A stretch of 64,000 nucleotides of DNA. It comes from an uncultured Leptolyngbyaceae cyanobacterium (GTDB lineage Bacteria; Cyanobacteriota; Cyanobacteriia; Leptolyngbyales; Leptolyngbyaceae). How positions within the stretch are numbered: the first letter of the stretch is position 1; every line of letters begins with the position of its first letter. Below are positions 8,886 to 17,745 of the stretch, in pieces. A program made the translations under genes and the position numbers. Location: the NCBI GenBank assembly GCA_938023035.1, contig CALIDI010000047.1:1-64000 (forward strand), in the 5' to 3' direction. Under the pieces are notes generated by a model, which was not told the origin of the DNA, ran no database searches, and saw only the letters and a program-made list of their open reading frames with translations.

Positions 8886-9989
8886 CACCAACCAGGTAGA
8901 CACCCGAAAAACTGGCATAGATACAATCAAGAACCTCTGAGAAATTACGGATGGTACTTATGACCAGCTTGAAAAATCATTTGACTGCCATATTTGCGAT
9001 CAACTTTATGCTGCGAAACCGGGTAAATTTCATCTGTAAAAAGATGCCGATACCCGTTGAAAGTTGCTGCTGATAAGCGATCGCCAATTTTTTAAACTGT
9101 ACTTCAAGAGTGACTTCAGTAAGTACTTAATCACTCAACCTTGCTACTACGATTCAAGGTACTCAAATGGTTAGAACACGATTTTAAAGCTCCATTTTTG
9201 CATGAGCAGACAGCCAGAAAACTGGCAATTTTACGGTAGGGGCAGAAGCAAAACCGCTCTTAGGCTATATTCAGTTGTGTGAAACCAGGGCATCTGCCAA
9301 ACTCTCACTAGAGGCTTCTGCCATAATCTATCCAAGGGTCATCGTGTACGGGTGGATAAAGGACAGCGTTGCTGTAGTTCCTGATTTCTCGTCATGACTT
9401 GATTAGACTTGATTAGAACAGCTACGAGGTGAGCTGATTTGCTGATTAAATTAAAAGGTCTAGTCAAAAAGATTTATTTTCCGGAGGGTGGCTCGACCGT
9501 TAAGAAACCTGAAAGAGGTGATTTTTCTAAACGGACTTTAGCCCCCTTGCCACAGCCCAATTCGCTGTTTTAACCCAGACCAGCATGATACTCGTCGTCG
9601 ATTTGCAGACGATTGACTTTCTTGAATTTGGACGAGATTGAAGGTGAGCAAATCTCCTTCGCTCTAGGAAGAAAATCAATTTCTTGCCGACGTTGGAGGG
9701 TTACCCAGTGGATTTCTCCGAATTTTCAATTCGGCCCAATTCGAAACTTGTCATGGCTCTCTTGCTGAATCAAAGGTAAGTTGATTTGGTCTTAGGCAGT
9801 CTTGACTTTCAACTTGTTCCAGCTTTGGAGCGGGTGATGGTCGGCTACTTTTGCGTTGCCGACAGCGCGTGGTGCAGCCAATTTTCTACCACTCGGCCAA
9901 CACGGTGATTACCGGATGCTTTTGTTGAGCCGTCTATTTTCGCTGATTCAAAGAGCTTCAACTGTGCTTACACATTAGGGAGAGAGGTT
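8886..9989. other. 1.1-kb gene-free leader before the surface-protein gene
   Basis: No reading frame here looks coding on either strand. Visible structures are a perfect 10-bp tandem repeat ACTTGATTAG at 9397-9416 and a hairpin CCGAATT-TTC-AATTCGG at 9718-9734. A purine-rich ribosome binding site (GGGAGAGAGG) lies at 9980-9989, just before the ATG. The unusual length suggests a long 5' untranslated leader, a non-coding RNA or decayed sequence. Confidence 0.4.
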
Positions 9990-12578
9990 ATGCCCATTAT
10001 TACAGTGACCAATAACGCCGATAGCGGAGCGGGTTCTTTGCGGCAGGCGATCGCTAATGCCCAAGTCGGCGACACCATCGTTTTTGCCCCCACTGTCACT
10101 AGCATTACACTCAACAGTCCGGTGGTGGTACCTTCTAATCGCAACCTCACCATCGATGGCGGGGCAGGGGTGACGCTAAGTGGCACCGGAAGCGGACGCC
10201 TAATCACCGTGTCTGATTTTAATACGGTGACCTTGCGCAATCTGACGCTCCAGAATGGCAATGCCAGCGGTACGACCGACCCAACCGATCGGGGGGGCGC
10301 CGTCTATGCCAACTTTCGCGTCAATCTAATTGTTGACAACGTTAATTTTCTCAATAACACCGCCCGCAATGCAGGGAGTGCCATCTACCTGGGCTTTGAG
10401 AGTAACTTAAGTGTGAATAATAGCCGCTTTAACGGCAACCAGGCGATCGCTGGCAATGATGAGCGGGGAGCCACGATTTCAACCATCACTCCAGGGATTG
10501 TGGCGATTCGCAATAGTGATTTCACCAATAACCGGGGGATCAATGGAGCCGCAATTAACGTCATCAATGCCCAGCTTACGGTTGAAAATAGCCGCTTCAT
10601 TAACAACGACGTGTTGGCCGCTCGGTTTGCCACCGGCCAAGTGCGCGATTTTCTGCGGGGCTATGGTGGAGCAATTTATACCGATCGCGCGAACAATGCT
10701 ATTGTGATTCGCAACAGCGTGTTTGAGGGCAATCAGAGTCGTGCTGCCGGGGGGGCAGTGCACCTTTTTGCTGACCCAGAAGATACGGTCACGATTGAAG
10801 ACAGCCTGTTTCGCAATAACCAAGCGATCGGCCTGATTAATGCCGCCGGCCAACCCGCTGGCGAACAGGGGAATGCCGGTGCCATTACCCATGTGCGCAA
10901 TTCCCGAGGAAGTGGCACCCTGACTCTGAATCGGGTGAGTGTGATTGATAACTTTGCCCAAACTGGCGGCGGCGGCCTCTGGGTAAACCAGACCACCAAA
11001 ACAACGATTCTAAACAGCACTTTCTCTGGTAACCAAACCGGGTTTAATCCCCCCAATAATTTCAGTCAGAACGGTGGGGCGATTTTGCTCTCAACCAATG
11101 CGGCTGCCGACATCATTAACACAACCATTGTCAATAATAAGGCGGGTTGGTCTGGGGGGGCGATCGCCGCAGGGACGGCAGCCGTACTCGTGCAAAACAG
11201 CATTTTTGCCAACAATACTGCCCGTAATCCCTTCAATATTCAACACCAGACTAGTCGTCTGCTCACAGATGGAGGCGGGAACATCCAATTTCCGCCCAAG
11301 GCCACCACGCTGGGCAATGATAACAACGTTACCAGTTCCATTTTGCTGGCAGATCCTCTGCTTGGCCCGATTCAGCAAGTCGGGAATGCGGTCTTTTTCA
11401 CGCTGCAACCGGGGAGTCCAGCGATTAACCGAGGGGTAGCCGGGGCACCCATTACCGATCAGCGAGGAGCTGGTCGTGTTGGCGCACCGGATGCGGGAGC
11501 TTATGAATTTGATGGTACTGCTCCACCCACTCAGCCCCAACTCACGATTAACAATGTCACGATTCAGGAGGGGGCAACGGGCGCGGTTAATGCGATCTTC
11601 CAGGTCAGTTTGTTTGGTAGTTCGACGCTGCCGGTGCAGGTCAGTTATGCCACAGCCGATGGCACCGCGATCGCTGGAGCCGATTACCAACCCGCCAGTG
11701 GCCTCTTGACCTTTAACCCTGGCGAAACCATTAAGAATATTGTGGTTTCGATTTTGCAAGATAACCTGGCGGAGCCAAGCGAAACCTTTACGGTGTGGCT
11801 AAGCAACCCGGTGAATGCTGCGATCGCAACAGGACAGGGAATTGGCACCATCTTAGACAACTCCCCCCCCGGAACACCACTGGCCCCAACACTAACCTCT
11901 CCATCAACGCCTTCAGCCTCCTCATCGGTAACGCCCCCAGCCCCCAGCCCGCTGCTATCAGCCACCATTAGAGCAGCCCTAGGGTTAGGCCCATCGCCCC
12001 TACCATCGCCCATTGGCAGCCCCAGCGCAGTGGTCTCTGGTGTGCTAAGAACTCCTAGACCTCCAGTCCCGGCCCGGCCCAGCGTTGGTAGGAGCCGCCT
12101 GCTCAGTTCAGCCATGCGCAGTTCGATCTTAGGCATCCCATTTACAATGCCGGTGGGACGACCCCAACCAATCTCCACAGCATCTCCAACACCAGTGCCT
12201 CCAGCAACGGTAATGAGACCTACCAACTTACCCAGCCATCCAACACCACCCGGCTTTTTAGGAGGCATTGGTGCCGCCCTCCGCAATAGACTTATTGCAA
12301 TGGGTATCGGTGATGCGATATCTTCAGCCAACCGGGGGCAACAGGCAACTCTGCTTCCCCCGGCCCCCGCACCTACCCCTGCGACGCTGACGCCACCGCC
12401 AACCTTCCCCGCTCCAGTTGTACCCGCGCCCCTACCCGCAGCCCCACCACCTGCCTCCATTAACGGTGCCGGTCAAGCCTGGTTACCCACTCCAACAACG
12501 TTTCTGGCAACTCCCCGCCCGATTCTGTCAAATGCAATAGCAGCCAATCGTCCCCGGTTCACTGGCACCAGCTTGTAA
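9990..12578 (+). CDS. Beta-helix / Calx-beta surface or secreted protein with proline-rich C-terminus
   Basis: This is an 862-residue protein with three parts. Residues 1 to about 510 form a right-handed parallel beta-helix. It opens with ITVTNNADSGAGSLRQAI, has many N-rich rungs such as RNSVFEGNQ and NSTFSGNQTG, and ends in a choice-of-anchor-Q-like segment (PDAGAYEF). Residues about 520-625 are one Calx-beta domain (VTIQEGATGAV, YATADGTAIAGADY, EPSETFTV). Residues about 630-862 are rich in Pro, Ala and Ser with low complexity. There is no classical signal peptide, which is common in cyanobacterial exoproteins of this type exported by type I secretion. A role in adhesion or the extracellular matrix is inferred. 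It is preceded by a strong ribosome binding site and flanked by gene-poor DNA. Confidence 0.85.
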   Translation: MPIITVTNNADSGAGSLRQAIANAQVGDTIVFAPTVTSITLNSPVVVPSNRNLTIDGGAGVTLSGTGSGRLITVSDFNTVTLRNLTLQNGNASGTTDPTDRGGAVYANFRVNLIVDNVNFLNNTARNAGSAIYLGFESNLSVNNSRFNGNQAIAGNDERGATISTITPGIVAIRNSDFTNNRGINGAAINVINAQLTVENSRFINNDVLAARFATGQVRDFLRGYGGAIYTDRANNAIVIRNSVFEGNQSRAAGGAVHLFADPEDTVTIEDSLFRNNQAIGLINAAGQPAGEQGNAGAITHVRNSRGSGTLTLNRVSVIDNFAQTGGGGLWVNQTTKTTILNSTFSGNQTGFNPPNNFSQNGGAILLSTNAAADIINTTIVNNKAGWSGGAIAAGTAAVLVQNSIFANNTARNPFNIQHQTSRLLTDGGGNIQFPPKATTLGNDNNVTSSILLADPLLGPIQQVGNAVFFTLQPGSPAINRGVAGAPITDQRGAGRVGAPDAGAYEFDGTAPPTQPQLTINNVTIQEGATGAVNAIFQVSLFGSSTLPVQVSYATADGTAIAGADYQPASGLLTFNPGETIKNIVVSILQDNLAEPSETFTVWLSNPVNAAIATGQGIGTILDNSPPGTPLAPTLTSPSTPSASSSVTPPAPSPLLSATIRAALGLGPSPLPSPIGSPSAVVSGVLRTPRPPVPARPSVGRSRLLSSAMRSSILGIPFTMPVGRPQPISTASPTPVPPATVMRPTNLPSHPTPPGFLGGIGAALRNRLIAMGIGDAISSANRGQQATLLPPAPAPTPATLTPPPTFPAPVVPAPLPAAPPPASINGAGQAWLPTPTTFLATPRPILSNAIAANRPRFTGTSL

Positions 12579-13075
12579 AGACGACTCAAGCTCAACTGGG
12601 TTTTCAGGAGATCTCTCAGAGAAATTACCTGCTGGCTTCAGGGGCATCTCACTTCTTAGCGAGAAAAATACTTAATAAACTTAATAAGAAGTGTGAGAGT
12701 ATAGCGGAGAGCCCCATTGCTCGACCGTTATGCTAGAAATTGCTCCCTGTAGCTAGCGCTCTCTGATTGAGGCAGAGGGTGCAGGAGTGGAACCCTCATC
12801 GGGGAGCACCCCCACCTCTCTTCACCCTTGATGGATGGCAGTGAACAAGGAATAGCGGGTACAGGTGAGATACGAGTTGAAGACAAAGGTTCTTTACTCT
12901 TGATGAATGACAGTGAACAAGGAATAGGGAAGCAACACGGTCAAAAGGACAGCGTCACATCAGGTTGTGTACGCTAGGGTGCCCTAATCCGCATGGCAAG
13001 AGTAATACAAGGGAGAGAGGGCGCAAAAGTGCAATGCTCCTGCTTTAATTCCTACAGTTCGCATACCGATTCGAC
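12579..13075. other. Intergenic region with an imperfect 29-bp direct repeat
   Basis: No gene is supported. A 29-base unit beginning CTTGATGGATGGCAGTG (12827-12855) recurs at 12899-12927 with two G-to-A differences, a period of 72 bases. CTTAATAAA is also tandemly repeated near 12671-12688. The last 60 bases should hold the aroE promoter; the sequence GGGAGAGAGGG near 13012 is purine-rich but too far from the ATG to be its ribosome binding site. Confidence 0.4.
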
Positions 13076-13954
13076 ATGGTGATTACCGGAAAAACTCAAC
13101 TTCTTGGGGTAATTGGCGATCCAATCACCCATTCGCTGTCGCCTGTCATGCATAATGCGGCTCTGGCAGCGTTGGGGGTTGACTGGGTGTACTTACCCTT
13201 TGCAGTGGCTCCAGAGCATCTGGAAACAGCCGTGCGGGGGTTCGCTGCCATTGGGTTACGGGGATTTAATGTCACCATTCCTCACAAGCAGGCAATTATG
13301 CCCCTGCTAGCTGAGGTTTCGGAGGTTGCTCAGGCCGTGGGTGCGGTTAATACGGTATGGCGTACCGATGCCGGGTGGTGGGGAACGAATACGGATGTGG
13401 TGGGTTTCTTAGCTCCTTTGCAAGCGCTGAGTCAGGCTTGGAATCAGTGCCATGCCATGATTTTGGGTTGTGGCGGCGCGGCGCGGGCCGTCATGGCGGG
13501 ATGTGCCCAATTGGGTTGTCAGACAATTCATGTTGTGGGGCGCGATGCCGCAAAAGTGGCAGCTTTTCATGCCAGTTGGTCGCAACCAGCGCTTCGCGAT
13601 CGCCTGTTTGTCGCAACCTGGGAGCAACTTCCACAGCTTTTACCCACAACTCAACTTCTGGTGAATGCCACTCCCTTGGGGATGCATCCGCAGGCTAACC
13701 AATCGCCGCTGACACCGGCAGAAATAGCCTTATTACCCCCAGAGAGTATTACCTACGATTTGATTTACACACCAAACCCAACCCTATTCTTAAAACTAGC
13801 TCAGGCGAGGGAGCTAAGGACGATCAATGGGTTAGAAATGTTGATTCAACAGGGAGCCGCAGCCCTGCAAATCTGGTTACAGCAGCAGGTTCCCATCCCA
13901 GTCATGGAAGCCGCCTTACGCCAATATTTAGGACTTGCTGAAGAAAGAGGCTAA
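13076..13954 (+). CDS. aroE: Shikimate dehydrogenase (NADP+)
   Basis: AroE reduces 3-dehydroshikimate to shikimate with NADPH in the chorismate pathway. The 292 residues are slightly longer than the typical 270-290. The substrate site GDPITHSLSPVMHN is at residues 15-28, the catalytic lysine lies in NVTIPHKQ near residue 70, and NTDVVGF follows with its Asp. The NADP-binding loop is GCGGAARAV near 132 and the late signature is NGLEMLIQQGA near 252. The ATG at 13076 gives the usual N-terminus. A secreted-protein gene begins 31 bases downstream on the same strand, so the two may share a transcript. Confidence 0.96.
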   Translation: MVITGKTQLLGVIGDPITHSLSPVMHNAALAALGVDWVYLPFAVAPEHLETAVRGFAAIGLRGFNVTIPHKQAIMPLLAEVSEVAQAVGAVNTVWRTDAGWWGTNTDVVGFLAPLQALSQAWNQCHAMILGCGGAARAVMAGCAQLGCQTIHVVGRDAAKVAAFHASWSQPALRDRLFVATWEQLPQLLPTTQLLVNATPLGMHPQANQSPLTPAEIALLPPESITYDLIYTPNPTLFLKLAQARELRTINGLEMLIQQGAAALQIWLQQQVPIPVMEAALRQYLGLAEERG

Positions 13955-13985
13955 GGTAGTAGGCACAATCCCACCGGTTGGTTCT

Positions 13986-14564
13986 ATGGCGCGTTGTTTT
14001 TTTCTATCCCTATGGCTGCTGGGAGTCATGCTGGCTAAGCCGTTGCCATCGTTAGCCGAATTACCCCCTGGAGCCGTTACTCAATCCATCTGGCGGCGAT
14101 TTGAGTCCAGCGAAGGGGGGTTTTCTGTCTTATTTCCAGGAGAGCCAAAGACATTACACCAGTCGATATCGTTACCCGATGCGATGACCAGTCAGGTCAC
14201 AATGCTGTACGTGTTTCGTCAGCAGGAGGCCATTTTATACGCGGTGGCTTTTAATGATTACGAGTTTCTCGAAGGCGTGCCCCTCACCCCTGAACTGATA
14301 GAAACCTCCCTCAACTCTGGCCGCGATGCCATGTTGAAGGCAACCAAGGCCAAACTGATGGAGGAGCGATCAGTCCAACTGGGAAAGGCAGTTGGTAAAG
14401 AGATTCGGTTTCGGCAGACAAATGGCTTGATTGGGCGGACTCGATTTTTCTTGATCGGCAAACGGCTTTATCAGGTGATGGTGATTGTCGATTCCTCGCG
14501 AGAACCCCATCTGACAAAGAGCATTGAGGGCTTCTTGACCTCTTTTCAACTGCGGGCGGAGTAG
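13986..14564 (+). CDS. Secreted protein of unknown function
   Basis: This is a 192-residue protein with a signal peptide: MARC, hydrophobic FFLSLWLLGVMLA, and a likely cleavage after SLA. The mature part begins ELPPGAVTQ and contains WRRFESSEGGFSVLFPGEP, LPDAMTSQVTMLYVF and FFLIGKRLYQVMVI. The pattern of an FSVLFPGEP-type opening with a late YQVMV strand is seen in a family of exported cyanobacterial proteins of unknown role. ATG 13986 is chosen because it puts the signal peptide at the N-terminus; an upstream start at 13935 would overlap aroE. It is probably co-transcribed with aroE but with no visible functional link. Confidence 0.72.
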   Translation: MARCFFLSLWLLGVMLAKPLPSLAELPPGAVTQSIWRRFESSEGGFSVLFPGEPKTLHQSISLPDAMTSQVTMLYVFRQQEAILYAVAFNDYEFLEGVPLTPELIETSLNSGRDAMLKATKAKLMEERSVQLGKAVGKEIRFRQTNGLIGRTRFFLIGKRLYQVMVIVDSSREPHLTKSIEGFLTSFQLRAE

Positions 14565-14592
14565 TCTGTCGGGTGAAGGAGGGGAAGGCGAG

Positions 14593-15816
14593 ATGGAAAT
14601 GTTAGAACCACACAGCGACTCGACTCTGATGCGGGCGGAAGGGCGATCGCCCCTTGCAACTGTGCCGTTTCGAGAAGGGCGACAGTTGCATCTTTTTGAA
14701 AATCCAGAGACGGCGATGCAACTTGATCGGGCGCTCTGGTATCGCTCCTTTGCACCGCAAGTGAGCAGTCTTCACTCCCTGGCTCCCTATCCACACCGGA
14801 TTTCTGCGACCACGGCCCAAGTGTTGATTGATCTCTATTCTCAGCCGGGGGATGTGGTGCTCGACCCCTTCGCCAGGTCGGGGACAATCGCGTTTGAGGC
14901 GGCGGCAGCAGGCCGGATTGCCTGGGCTAATGACCTCAGCCCCTATGCCCAGACATTAACCGCTGCGAAGCTGGCTGCCCCCCCCAGTCGGCGGGCAGCC
15001 CAAGAGCAGGCAATCGCCCTGTTTCCTAAAATCCTGGCTTTGGCACCCGAGCAAGACTTGTCAAAAGTCCCGACCTGGGTGCAGGAGTTTTTTCACCCCA
15101 ACACCCTGCGCGAAATTTTAGCGGCGGTTGCCGTTTTTCAAGCCGAGGGTCATCCCTTTTTGCTGGGGTGCTTGTTAGGGATTTTGCACCATACCCAGGC
15201 CAGTGCACTCTCCTACCCTAGTCGCTCTGAGTCTCCCTATCTGCGGCGGGCCAGCTACCCTCCTGAGCAATTTCCCGAACGGTATGCCTATCGAGAGGTG
15301 CGATCGCGCCTGCTGGCAAAAATTCAACGTTTGTATCGACGACCTCTACTGTCAGATCAGTGGGCACAGCGGCACTATCGTGTGTGGCAACACGATGGCG
15401 TGACTATCCCGCTGGCAGAATCTAGCATTGATGCTATCATCACCCATCCCCCCCATCCCGGTGCCTTTAGCTACCTGCGCGACCAGCGGCTCCGCCTTTA
15501 CTTTTTAGGACATCCCCATTGGCAAGACCTAGAGGCCCCAATGGTTCGCTCTAGGGACTACCCGGCCCGCATGGCCACTGTGCTAACAACCCTGACACGA
15601 CTCCTAAAACCCGGAGGGTGGGGGGTCTTGGTCTTTAGTCCGGGCCAGCCAGCCCATTCACCCACTACCCTGCTCTCACCCTGGCTCACCCTGGTGCGTG
15701 ACCTGCCCGCTCAGCCCCTAATCGTGCGAACGATTTACGAAGCTGAAACTTTGCACCGATCGCGATCGCCACACGCTCTACCAGCAGAGTCAATTCTGGT
15801 ACTACAACGGTATTAA
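14593..15816 (+). CDS. SAM-dependent methyltransferase-like protein (DNA N4/N6 methylase fold) with altered catalytic motif
   Basis: The 407 residues have the fold of N4/N6 amino-methyltransferases of the DNA methylase or TRM11 type. The SAM-binding motif I reads DPFARSGTIAFEA (about residue 95) in place of the usual DPFxGSGT. The catalytic motif IV, normally (D/N/S)PPY/F, reads THPPHPGAFSYLRD near residue 285. A late KPGGWGVLVFSPG strand is also typical. The family type is clear, but the loss of both the acidic or amide residue and the aromatic residue of motif IV makes activity doubtful or its substrate unusual. GGAGGGG 8-14 bases upstream supports the ATG at 14593. The gene follows the secreted-protein gene by 28 bases. 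Confidence 0.72.
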   Translation: MEMLEPHSDSTLMRAEGRSPLATVPFREGRQLHLFENPETAMQLDRALWYRSFAPQVSSLHSLAPYPHRISATTAQVLIDLYSQPGDVVLDPFARSGTIAFEAAAAGRIAWANDLSPYAQTLTAAKLAAPPSRRAAQEQAIALFPKILALAPEQDLSKVPTWVQEFFHPNTLREILAAVAVFQAEGHPFLLGCLLGILHHTQASALSYPSRSESPYLRRASYPPEQFPERYAYREVRSRLLAKIQRLYRRPLLSDQWAQRHYRVWQHDGVTIPLAESSIDAIITHPPHPGAFSYLRDQRLRLYFLGHPHWQDLEAPMVRSRDYPARMATVLTTLTRLLKPGGWGVLVFSPGQPAHSPTTLLSPWLTLVRDLPAQPLIVRTIYEAETLHRSRSPHALPAESILVLQRY

Positions 15817-16117
15817 TGCAGAGTTAATGCAGACTATTCGTGATGCAGTCGCTGGGTATCATTAAGTTTAAGATTATTTTGGGAGCGGAGGGGGAAAACC
15901 CTACCTAGGAGCAAAGCTCTACATCCCCCCTTCTTGAAGGCTTGTCAGGGCTACACCGCTGCTGCACATGCCCTGCGATCTACTCCTAAGATGAGCAGGG
16001 AACCGGATCCACAGTCCTTCTCCCACACCCCTGGCCCCCCGCAAACAGGGGGAGGGAAAGGGATTTGGGGTCTAGCTTGCTTCCCGCAGGGTGGGTTACG
16101 AAACTGGGAGGCACTCC
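15817..16117. repeat. Composite dispersed repeat cluster (modules B, A and C)
   Basis: Three recurring modules follow each other: a B-type hairpin arm (15899-15928, TAGGAGCAAAGCTCTACATC), module A (15926-15960, CTTCTTGAAGGCTTGTCAGG), and reversed module C (16075-16104, GCTTGCTTCCCGCAGGGTG). The same strings recur near 44345-44504 and 51842-51978. No gene is supported in the gap. Confidence 0.6.
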
Positions 16118-16693
16118 TCAAGACTTTTGTGGGCGACGGCGAGGGCGAGTCCAGGCTGAGCGTTCAGCTTTTTCGCGCTCGTATGCCAACAACCGACCAT
16201 AGTACTCGTGCTTACTCAAATTCATCGATAGGAAAATATGTCGGCGGGGATTGCTAAACCCCTTACGGCTAAAGAAATTGACCGCCGGGGTGTTTTCTGG
16301 ATCCGTATCCACCATCATGAAGCGGGCACCATCCACAATCATGCGCTCAACTAGCTTGTCCACCAACATGTCCGCAATGCCACGCCGCTGAAAGAGGGGG
16401 CTAACTCCTAGCCAGAGGATGTAGCCATAGGTCCAACTGGCTTTGGTAATGATGGTACCCAAAATAAAGCCAGCCAGTTGGTCTTCTGCGGTAGCTACCA
16501 AACAATATTCTGGGTCGGTATTGTAGAGGCCAATGACTTCCCACTGATCCCAGGTGCGGTAGATATAGGGATATAAATCGCTGGTGAATAGGGTCTCCCC
16601 CAGGTGAAACACGGGCGCAATATCATCAATATCCATTTCGCGCACATTAATGGAGAGCGGTGTGATTTCTGGCTTAGGCGCAGGGTCAGTCAT
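16118..16693 (-). CDS. GNAT family N-acetyltransferase
   Basis: This is predicted to transfer an acetyl group from acetyl-CoA to an unknown amine. The core GNAT fold is visible: VREMDIDDIAPVF at the start, LVATAEDQLAGFILG as the central strands, and the CoA pyrophosphate loop LGVSPLFQRRGIADML near residue 107. A later NFFSRKGF gives the family's C-terminal (Asn/Phe)-rich segment. The basic C-terminus RPRRRPQKS is unusual. The preferred ATG at 16693 lies 12 bases after the stop of the upstream nuclease gene, so the two are very probably co-transcribed. RimI-like protein N-terminal acetylation is one possibility, not shown. Confidence 0.85.
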   Translation of the reverse strand: MTDPAPKPEITPLSINVREMDIDDIAPVFHLGETLFTSDLYPYIYRTWDQWEVIGLYNTDPEYCLVATAEDQLAGFILGTIITKASWTYGYILWLGVSPLFQRRGIADMLVDKLVERMIVDGARFMMVDTDPENTPAVNFFSRKGFSNPRRHIFLSMNLSKHEYYGRLLAYEREKAERSAWTRPRRRPQKS

Positions 16694-16705
16694 GGAGAAA
16701 AGCAA

Positions 16706-17500
16706 TTAGATCGGGATTTCTGGAATGGCGGCCAAGTCAGAAAGAAGCGGGGGCATGGTCGGAGCTTGGGCAGAATGGGCTAGGCGATCGCAGCGAATCG
16801 CAAAACTACAAGTGGCACAGTGTCTTGACCCAAGGGGCACTTGAGGTAGATCTACTCCCTGATTGTACTGGGTTAACCAAACAGTTAACTGGGGCAGAAG
16901 GCGTTGTAATTCTGCCTGCGTTTGGTCGTGGAGAGCCTTTGTGTAGGGAATGTGGAGTTTTTGCAGCTCCCCATCTGCCGTCGCCTGAAAGAACCAGTAG
17001 GTCATCGAAAGTTGTTCAGGCTGGTAAGAGCTGGTTTCTGCTAGCACAAAAGGGTATAGCCGACTTTGCCAGCTCTGCTGCAAGAGCTGAGGTTGTTGGG
17101 GTTTGGCGTAGGTTTTCCAATCCAGAATTTGCGCCTGCTCTGGCCCGCATACCAGTAAGTCATAGACGACAGTCAGTAGATAACCTTCTAGTTCCAGGCT
17201 ACGGCTGCACTCACTCTGACAGACTGTATTGGCAGTTGTTGGTAGCAGCGCTGGTTCTGATTGAATAAAGGCCGCAAAGCGATCGCTCAACCCAGGGTCT
17301 GCCGCTAGCAGCGGAGCAACACTTAGCCCCAAATAGTATTGCTGCATTAACTGGTGAAATTGCTCACCCAACCGCCGTTTTTCTTGATAATCAGGGTCAC
17401 TGGCGATCGCCAACTGCTCCAAATAAGTGTGTTGGAACTTGCGGGGGCATTCGCTCAGCAGGTTGAGTTGAGTTTGAGAAAGCCGCAGGAGGTAAGCCAT
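16706..17500 (-). CDS. PD-(D/E)XK nuclease with a four-cysteine iron-sulfur cluster motif (RecB/AddB/Cas4-like)
   Basis: This is a stand-alone 264-residue nuclease of the RecB/Cas4 superfamily. The catalytic motifs run in order: a GEQFHQLM histidine motif (about residues 46-53), YDLLV with the metal-binding Asp (about 113), ILDWKT with the D-x-K pair (about 125), and QSRLYPF (about 143). One cysteine near residue 18 (SECPRKF) and a late CATCSFAIRC form the C-Xn-C-X2-C-X5-C pattern that holds a 4Fe-4S cluster in AddB and Cas4. Single-stranded DNA end processing is inferred. No cas1/cas2 or helicase partner lies nearby; the only neighbour is a GNAT gene 12 bases downstream. Confidence 0.85.
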   Translation of the reverse strand: MAYLLRLSQTQLNLLSECPRKFQHTYLEQLAIASDPDYQEKRRLGEQFHQLMQQYYLGLSVAPLLAADPGLSDRFAAFIQSEPALLPTTANTVCQSECSRSLELEGYLLTVVYDLLVCGPEQAQILDWKTYAKPQQPQLLQQSWQSRLYPFVLAETSSYQPEQLSMTYWFFQATADGELQKLHIPYTKALHDQTQAELQRLLPQLTVWLTQYNQGVDLPQVPLGSRHCATCSFAIRCDRLAHSAQAPTMPPLLSDLAAIPEIPI

Positions 17501-17674
17501 ACTACAGAGAAAAGCGAGGAGTCTGCTGGCGAACCCATTTCCCCAAATCTTTGATTTTGCTTGCCTGCATAGGTAGAGTCACCAGGGATCGATCAGTTAG
17601 TGATCGTTCACAAGGCTGCATAAGGCTGAGCACAGACGTTTCGCCGAGCACCATCAAACGCAAAACGCCTCTCA

Positions 17675-17700
17675 AAAGGAGAACGCCAAAGGAGAACGCC
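17675..17700 (+). repeat. 13-bp perfect tandem duplication
   Basis: AAAGGAGAACGCC occurs twice without a gap in the 245-base region between the nuclease and amidase genes. The rest of this region has no supported gene. It lies upstream of the minus-strand nuclease gene and could affect its promoter. Confidence 0.55.
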
Positions 17701-17745
17701 TGCTCAGAGGGCCTGCTATTTTCCAGCAAGTCTCTAGCAGCCTCC

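Noticed and set aside
10479-12460. Long antisense frames of 160, 222 and 258 codons inside the surface-protein gene
   Set aside because: They mirror the low-complexity and repetitive plus-strand gene. The proline-rich part gives a glycine/alanine-rich antisense translation, a common artefact.
16825-17268. 147-codon plus-strand frame inside the nuclease gene
   Set aside because: It is antisense to the well-supported PD-(D/E)XK nuclease, whose catalytic and cysteine motifs fix the real frame.
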